From the NCBI GenBank assembly GCA_018820395.1, contig JAHJOG010000249.1:1-38677 (forward strand): DNA of 38,677 nucleotides. Direction: 5' to 3'. The number at the start of each line of letters is the position of its first letter. Position 1 is the stretch's first letter. The position numbers and the translations under genes are program-made. Below, piece by piece: positions 33,682 to 38,677 of this stretch. This stretch comes from Gammaproteobacteria bacterium (GTDB lineage: Bacteria > Pseudomonadota > Gammaproteobacteria > Burkholderiales > Burkholderiaceae_C). The notes under the pieces were generated by a model. The model did no database searches. It saw only the letters and a program-made list of their open reading frames with translations, and was not told the DNA's origin.

Positions 33682-34658
33682 CTTCCCGGCCCTTCACAAG
33701 GCGCGCTGCGCTTCGGATCGTCGCATCGACGGCCAGTGCCATCGCCCTGCCTTTCGCCCACTCGCAGGCTCCGTTCTTTCAGAAGCCCTTGCGCATCATC
33801 GTGCCCTTGCCCGCCGGCGGTGCGGCCGATGCCCACATGCGAGCCATTGCGCTCGAAATGGAGAAGCTCGTCCAACAACCCGTGGTGGTCGACAACCGGC
33901 CGGGCGGGCAATTTGTCGTGGGCATCCATGCGCTCCTGCAGGCGCCGCCGGATGCGCACACCTTCATGCACATCTACAACGGGGTCGTCGCCACGCAGGT
34001 GGTGCACAAGCAGTTCGACCTGCTGCGTCAAACCAAGCCGGTGACGATGGTGTCGGAAAACGCCATCCTTTTGGCCGTGGGTGGCAAGTCGCCGCACAGG
34101 TCGTTTCAGGATCTGTTGAACACCCTGCGTGCGAATCCCGGCAAGACGAACTTCGGCGTCCCTGGCTCAGGAGGCGTGGAACACCTCAAGATCGCCGAAA
34201 TGGAAACGGCCTTCGGCTTCAAGGCCACCATGGTGCCGTACAAGGGCGGGCCCGACATGGTGAACGCGCTTGTCGCAGGTGATGTGGACGCGGCCCTCGT
34301 GCCAGGACTGTTCGGCCTGCAATTTGCGCCGACCGGCCAGCTGCGCGTGCTGGCGACCCCGGGCGCTTCGCGCTTTGCGGGATTCCCCGAGGCACCGACC
34401 CTGACCGAGCTCGGCTTCAAGTCCGACCCGCTGGCCTACTGGGCCGGCGTCGTCGTGCGGGGGGACACTCCCGATCCGTCCGTACAGCGCCTGCAAGCGG
34501 AAATCGTCCGGGCCTCCGCGACGAAATCGGTGCGTGACGCCGCTGCCGCCACGGCAGGCAGCGTCAAGCTCAGCGAACCCCGGGAACTGCAAACTCTGAT
34601 TGAATCGGACATGCGCTGGATGGCGGCATCGGCAAGCAGGCTCAAGCTCACGTCGTGA
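33678..34658 (+). CDS. Bug-family substrate-binding protein
   Basis: A 326-residue periplasmic binding protein. The ATG at 33678 overlaps the previous stop (ATGA), with AGGAG 9 nt upstream. The signal peptide again has paired arginines (FTRRAALRIVASTASAIAL). The loops LRIIVPLPAGGAADAH and DNRPGGQFVVGIHALLQ are the Bug signatures, but with AADAH in place of the usual GGTTD-type ending, and VPYKGGPDMVNALVAGDVDAAL is the third element. It differs clearly from the Bug protein two genes upstream, so it probably binds a different ligand. Its gene closes the operon; 126 bp separate it from the esterase gene. Confidence 0.93.
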   Translation: MTSRPFTRRAALRIVASTASAIALPFAHSQAPFFQKPLRIIVPLPAGGAADAHMRAIALEMEKLVQQPVVVDNRPGGQFVVGIHALLQAPPDAHTFMHIYNGVVATQVVHKQFDLLRQTKPVTMVSENAILLAVGGKSPHRSFQDLLNTLRANPGKTNFGVPGSGGVEHLKIAEMETAFGFKATMVPYKGGPDMVNALVAGDVDAALVPGLFGLQFAPTGQLRVLATPGASRFAGFPEAPTLTELGFKSDPLAYWAGVVVRGDTPDPSVQRLQAEIVRASATKSVRDAAAATAGSVKLSEPRELQTLIESDMRWMAASASRLKLTS

Positions 34659-34750
34659 CGTGAGGCCGGCCATCGAGGCGCCCGACATCGCATGGCAGTG
34701 ATGGAGCGATGCCGGTGGGCCGGCGCCACGCGCTGCCCATTCGAACCCGA

Positions 34751-34766
34751 TCCTTGTGCGCAAGGA
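34751..34766 (+). promoter_or_regulatory. Small hairpin upstream of esterase gene
   Basis: TCCTTG-TGCG-CAAGGA forms a perfect 6-bp stem 18 bp before the esterase ATG (34785), just ahead of its AGGAAA ribosome site. A second short inverted pair (CATCGC at 34686, GCGATG at 34707) lies upstream. Either may be a leader structure. No promoter could be assigned. Confidence 0.25.
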
Positions 34767-34784
34767 CATTCAGGAAACTCGGCC

Positions 34785-36509
34785 ATGACACGCATCACAT
34801 CGCTCTTTGCGCTCCTCGCTTTCACCTTGCTGCAGGGTTGCGCGCAATTCGGTTTGCCAACGACCCAGCGCGACACCTCGTTCGGACCGGTGATCGGCCG
34901 GGCCGACGACGCCGGGACGCTGAGCTGGAAGGGCGTGCCCTTCGCCCGACCGCCGGTTGGCGCGCTGCGCTGGAAGGCGCCTGCCGACCCGCTCCCGTGG
35001 TCCACGCCCAGGCCGGCGACGTCGTTCGCGTCGGCCTGCGTGCAGACCGGGCGCCTCTACAGTCCCGGCGCGAGCGGTGGCTATGACGACACCATCGGCA
35101 GCCGCCTCGGCAAGACCGTGGGATCGGAAGACTGCCTCTACCTGAACATCTGGGCTCCCGCCGGACGTTCGGCAACACCGCGCCCGGTGATCGTCTGGAT
35201 CTACGGCGGCAGCAACATCACCGGCTACACCGCCGACCCGGTCTACGACGGCGCGGCGCTCGCGCGCAGCCAGAACGCGATCGTCGTGTCGGTGCCTTAC
35301 CGCGTCGGCATCTTCGGCTTCCTGAATGCCGCGGTGCTGAAGAACGGCAATGTCGAAGACGATTCCGGCAACTTCGCACTGCTCGACATCGTCAAGGGCC
35401 TCGAGTTCGTGCAGCGCGACATCGCCAACTTCGGCGGCGACGCGACGCGGGTCACCCTGATGGGCGAATCGGCAGGCGCGGTGAACATCTATGCGCTGCT
35501 CGCCTCGCCGATGGTCGTCGCGCGACCGAAGCCGCTGTTTCATCGGTTCGTGGCGCTCTCCGGCGGCATTTCGACGGCGGCGACCCTGCCGCCCGGTTCG
35601 ATCCCGGGCGTCCTGCCGAAGACGGTCTGGGCGGCGCGCGGCGAGGCGTTGTTGCTCCAATCGCTGATCGCGGACGGCCAGGCCAGCGACGAGGCCGGTG
35701 CCCGTGCGATCGTCGGCACGCGCGGTCCGCAGGCCGTGTCGGAGTATCTGCGTGCCCTCTCGGCCGATGCGCTACTCGGCACGGTCCGCACCCGCCTCGC
35801 ACCGCGCGGGATGGCGACGTCGAACCCGATCCCGGACGGCTGGGTGGTCGCACCGGACCCCATCGCGGCGATACGGGCAGGCCGGTACGTCAAGGTCCCG
35901 GTGCTCGCCGGCAACACGCGCGACGAGACCAAGCTCTTCCCGCAGTTGCTCGCCATCCGCCCCGATCTCGGCGGTGTCAGCGGCCGGCTGCTCGACGATG
36001 CGGCCGTGTTCGCCATCGTGTCGCGTCGCGACGCCGGCACCACGCCCGCGACCACCATCGAGCAATGGATTCCCGCCGCCTACCTGCCGGCCGACAAGCC
36101 CGATACGGGTTTCAATGCACGCACCGCGGAGCTCGGCCGGATCTGGTTCGGTGCCGTCCGCACCGATGTGTTGAACGCGCTGCGCTCGCAGCAGCCGAAT
36201 GTGTGGTTCTACGAATTCGACTGGGACCGCCTGCCCAAACCCTACGACGTGATCTACGGAGCCGCGCATTCCTTCGACCTGCCGTTCGTCTTCGGAAACT
36301 TCGGCCCGTCGCTCTACGCGAACATCATGGTCACCCGCGCCAACGAACCCGGTCGGCTGGCGCTCTCCGCGAAGATGATGCAGAGCATCGGGACCTTCGC
36401 ACGCGACGGCGACCCCAACAACGCGTCGCTCGGCGTGGCCTGGCAACCGTGGCCATCCACCTTGCTCTTCGGCGCCGACGACCAGCGGGCGAACATTCGA
36501 GCCCGATAG
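34785..36509 (+). CDS. Type B carboxylesterase, predicted lipoprotein
   Basis: A 574-residue serine hydrolase of the carboxylesterase type B family. The start at 34785 gives a signal peptide with lipobox LQGC and lipidated cysteine at 19, so the enzyme should be anchored in the envelope and face the periplasm or surface. The nucleophile is S229 in GESAGA (227-232). The histidine is probably in GAAHSFDLPFVFGNF near residue 494, and the acid is near GNTRDETKLF. The oxyanion segment is VWIYGGSN rather than the common HGGG/A, a variation that I recall in bacterial members. An SEDCLYLNIW motif is present. It would cleave esters of an exogenous compound before uptake, consistent with flanking binding proteins and an acyl-CoA synthetase. 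Confidence 0.93.
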   Translation: MTRITSLFALLAFTLLQGCAQFGLPTTQRDTSFGPVIGRADDAGTLSWKGVPFARPPVGALRWKAPADPLPWSTPRPATSFASACVQTGRLYSPGASGGYDDTIGSRLGKTVGSEDCLYLNIWAPAGRSATPRPVIVWIYGGSNITGYTADPVYDGAALARSQNAIVVSVPYRVGIFGFLNAAVLKNGNVEDDSGNFALLDIVKGLEFVQRDIANFGGDATRVTLMGESAGAVNIYALLASPMVVARPKPLFHRFVALSGGISTAATLPPGSIPGVLPKTVWAARGEALLLQSLIADGQASDEAGARAIVGTRGPQAVSEYLRALSADALLGTVRTRLAPRGMATSNPIPDGWVVAPDPIAAIRAGRYVKVPVLAGNTRDETKLFPQLLAIRPDLGGVSGRLLDDAAVFAIVSRRDAGTTPATTIEQWIPAAYLPADKPDTGFNARTAELGRIWFGAVRTDVLNALRSQQPNVWFYEFDWDRLPKPYDVIYGAAHSFDLPFVFGNFGPSLYANIMVTRANEPGRLALSAKMMQSIGTFARDGDPNNASLGVAWQPWPSTLLFGADDQRANIRAR

Positions 36510-36549
36510 TGCTGTTGCTCGAGCTCTCGACAAAGCGGCCCGGCGGACC

Positions 36550-37488
36550 ATGAACGATCTTCGCGTGCTGCTGGACGGCTTCACGTTTCTCGAGTGTCCG
36601 CGCTGGCACGCCGGGCTGCTCTGGGTGTCCGAAATGCATTCGGACCAGGTGCTTGCGATCAGCGAGGCAGGGCGCTTGGAGGCGGTCGTCCAGTTGCCCG
36701 GCCGGCCCGGGGGCTTGGGCTGGCTGCCAGACGGGCGCATGCTGGTCGTCTCGACAGAGCAGCGCCAGATCCTGCGCGTGGATCCGGACGGCGTCCGCGT
36801 CCATGCCGACCTCGGCGCCGTCGGCGTCGTCGAGCATCCGCTCAATGACATGACGGTCGGGCCCGATGGCCGCTGCTACGTGGGAGAGTTCGGTGTGGAA
36901 GTGCATGCGTGGATGCGCACGAATCGCCCCCGCGTGTCGACCGAAGGTGTCGGCATTCTCGGCACCATCGAGCTTCCCGAAGGCTCGCTTTTCGTGGTCG
37001 AAGCAGACGGAAGAATCGGCCAAACGGTGCCGGGCTTCCGATTCCCGAACGGGTCGAACATTTCCGCCGACGGCAGCACCTTCGTGGTGGCCGAGACGCT
37101 CGGGCTCAGGCTTTCCATCCTTGAGCTGGCCCTGGGTCGCCTGCGCAGACGCGAGACCTGGGACCTCGGGTTCACGCCCGATGGCATCAGCGAGCGCGAT
37201 TCGGAAGGATGCATCTGGGTCGCCGACCCGGTCGGCTGCGCCGTGCGCCGCGTGGCACCCGGCGGTCGCACCGTCGACATGATGCGGAACCGACGCCGCG
37301 TTTACGCGTGCGCCATGGGCGGAAGCGACGGCAGATCGCTTTTTTTATGCACCTCATCGACCGGCGACCCCCGCGAAACCGTCGAGCGTCGAGACGCGCG
37401 CATCGAAGTGGCGACGGTGCAGGTGGGCCTGGCCACCCGGACCGCAGCCGATCAGCCGACAGTGACTACGCGTTCGACCGGCGGATAG
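36550..37488 (+). CDS. SMP-30/gluconolactonase-like hydrolase
   Basis: A 312-residue six-bladed beta-propeller protein of the SMP-30/gluconolaconase/LRE group, enzymes that hydrolyse lactones with a divalent metal. Probable metal ligands are E15 in LECPRWHAG, N in HPLNDMTVG and FPNGSN, and D in FTPDGISERD. No signal peptide is present, so it is cytoplasmic. It begins 40 bp after the esterase gene and may be in the same transcript. The last 20 residues (ATRTAADQPTVTTRSTGG) look non-conserved and are encoded by the stretch overlapping the convergent gene by 37 bp, so the C-terminus may be an extended tail. The lactone substrate is unknown. Confidence 0.88.
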   Translation: MNDLRVLLDGFTFLECPRWHAGLLWVSEMHSDQVLAISEAGRLEAVVQLPGRPGGLGWLPDGRMLVVSTEQRQILRVDPDGVRVHADLGAVGVVEHPLNDMTVGPDGRCYVGEFGVEVHAWMRTNRPRVSTEGVGILGTIELPEGSLFVVEADGRIGQTVPGFRFPNGSNISADGSTFVVAETLGLRLSILELALGRLRRRETWDLGFTPDGISERDSEGCIWVADPVGCAVRRVAPGGRTVDMMRNRRRVYACAMGGSDGRSLFLCTSSTGDPRETVERRDARIEVATVQVGLATRTAADQPTVTTRSTGG

Positions 37489-38677
37489 TCGAAGCTGCCT
37501 TCCAGGTGCGCTTTGCGCGGCTGGTAGAGGCGCAAGGCAAGGTAGAACTCTTCGCCCGCCGGCGCGGGCAGCCAGTTGCTCGCGGGGCCGGGGTCTTCGG
37601 CCTGGATGGCGATGGTCAGTCCACCGTCCGCATCGCGACTCAGACCACGCGTGCGATCGCCGATGGAGTGTCGCCCGATTGGATTGCGCGCCAACAGGCA
37701 ATCCTCGCGCCGGTACAGCGTGATGGACCAGAACGTATCGACCTCGGGCATGCCGGTGCCGGGGAAGCGAAGCACATAGCGATGGGCTCCGCTCAACACT
37801 TCTCCCGTCGCGTCGACTTCCGCCATGACGTACATGGCCTCGTCGATACCCAGCGTGCCGATCCAGTTGCGAGCTACGCGCGCCCGTGTGGCGAAGTCGT
37901 CCCCAAAATCGGTTCGAACGCTCACCGCCATCGTCCAGCCACCGCCGAGTTCCGCGCGTCCGTCGGCCTGGCGCAGGTCGGCCCAAACTTGAGGCAAGAC
38001 CGGGTCGAGCCATGTCGCGGCGGGCGGCCATCCAGGCACGGGACGCGGGGCCGGATTGCGAGCCAGCATCGCATCGACGATGCGAACATAGTCTTCCGCT
38101 CGCGGCACTTCCGAACGGCGGCCGTCGAACAGCACGTCGAGCCGCGCAGCCGCGGGCGAGCCGTCCTGGCGAAAGATGCCGAATCGGTCCTGCAGCGCAT
38201 GCACGCGCGCAAGATCCTCGTCGTCATGATCGACGAGGATGCGGCCGATCACCCACACGTCGTTGCCGGGAGCGCTGATGCGATGCGCCCCATCGGGCGC
38301 AGGCTCCTGGCAATCCGGTCCGTGGACGAAGAGGCGCTGTTTCGCACCACCCGTGGTGCGCCGGCCTGCGTAGGCCCAGGGGTTCGTCCACGCGTCCAGA
38401 AAGCCCAGGACCCAGTACCGGTCGCCCATCTCCGGCACATCGATGATCAAAGGGCCGGCGGACAGGTCGAGCCATGCGTTCGTGAACAGCGTGTCGTTGT
38501 TCGGCGTCACGACCTCCGTGTCGGCCGGGGTGGTCAGCTTGCGCGTATGGGTGAAGCGATTGACCCACCGCAGGGTGGAGTCGGGATGATCGCCGGCGAA
38601 GCCATTGACCGGGTGTCGGCGAGCGGAGTTCGCAGACCGGATGCGGGCCATTTCGAAGAGCGGCAAAGTTTCGATCA
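37452..38677 (-). CDS. DUF1254/DUF1214 domain protein, N-terminus outside the window
   Basis: The frame stays open to the window's right edge, so the gene starts beyond it; about 408 residues are visible. An N-terminal-side DUF1254 part shows PNNDTLFTNAWLDLSAGP, a MGDRYWVLGFLDAWTNPWAY-like motif and FVHGP. A C-terminal DUF1214 part shows YVLRFPGTGMPEVDTFWSIT and the final NWLPAPAGEEFYLALRLYQP. These paired domains occur in periplasmic or membrane-associated proteins of unknown function in proteobacteria. The gene converges with and overlaps the SMP-30 gene by 37 bp. Confidence 0.92.
   Translation of the reverse strand, partial: IETLPLFEMARIRSANSARRHPVNGFAGDHPDSTLRWVNRFTHTRKLTTPADTEVVTPNNDTLFTNAWLDLSAGPLIIDVPEMGDRYWVLGFLDAWTNPWAYAGRRTTGGAKQRLFVHGPDCQEPAPDGAHRISAPGNDVWVIGRILVDHDDEDLARVHALQDRFGIFRQDGSPAAARLDVLFDGRRSEVPRAEDYVRIVDAMLARNPAPRPVPGWPPAATWLDPVLPQVWADLRQADGRAELGGGWTMAVSVRTDFGDDFATRARVARNWIGTLGIDEAMYVMAEVDATGEVLSGAHRYVLRFPGTGMPEVDTFWSITLYRREDCLLARNPIGRHSIGDRTRGLSRDADGGLTIAIQAEDPGPASNWLPAPAGEEFYLALRLYQPRKAHLEGSFDYPPVERVVTVG

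Overview
The window is GC-rich, densely coded bacterial DNA. Its gene families (TRAP and Bug-type solute binders, LysR regulators, large YD-repeat proteins, an egtB-egtD pair) and codon use fit a Comamonadaceae betaproteobacterium, most like Variovorax. That placement is inferred from remembered family resemblance; there is no rRNA in the window. I found no tRNA, rRNA, CRISPR array or intact insertion sequence. Both ends cut genes: an acyl-CoA synthetase on the left and a DUF1254/DUF1214 protein on the right.

Region 1 (1-5000): the tail of an acyl-CoA synthetase, a lower-GC two-gene island (a HicA-like small protein and an unrecognised 356-residue partner, overlapping), then a complete TRAP transporter operon (dctP-dctQ-dctM, overlapping genes) behind two strong inverted repeats. 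Region 2 (5000-10850): an accessory locus with a shortened Rhs/YD-repeat protein fused to a short low-GC tip, a coupled putative immunity gene, a stranded LysM fragment of a second Rhs gene, and two unrelated lipoprotein genes each preceded by a diverged copy of the same 72-bp sequence. A bidirectional terminator closes it.

Region 3 (10850-22100): housekeeping and stress genes. These are a type II NADH dehydrogenase, an ergothioneine operon (egtB, egtD) followed by DUF427 and a 2-oxoglutarate/iron dioxygenase, a universal stress protein, an RluA-type pseudouridine synthase, an MFS transporter overlapping a ferredoxin gene, a GNAT acetyltransferase, a DUF808 membrane protein, the tRNA 2-selenouridine synthase mnmH, and a lone ACT-domain protein.

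Region 4 (22100-38677): a catabolic region. One tightly coupled operon encodes a GAF protein, an aromatic-type FAD monooxygenase, a VOC protein with a metal triad, an alpha/beta hydrolase, a Bug solute-binding protein and a D-aminoacylase-like amidohydrolase. It starts behind a PcaQ/GbpR-like LysR operator and ends against a LysR gene of a similar type. A second LysR gene diverges from a Bug - NDP-forming acyl-CoA synthetase - Bug operon, with a palindrome between them. A lipoprotein carboxylesterase, an SMP-30-type lactonase and the DUF1254/1214 protein follow. Together these suggest uptake, hydrolysis, ring hydroxylation/cleavage and CoA activation of unidentified aromatic or ester/amide compounds. 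The most novel-looking items are the 22.2-28.3 kb catabolic operon with its operator, the HicA-like pair, and the rearranged Rhs/lipoprotein locus.
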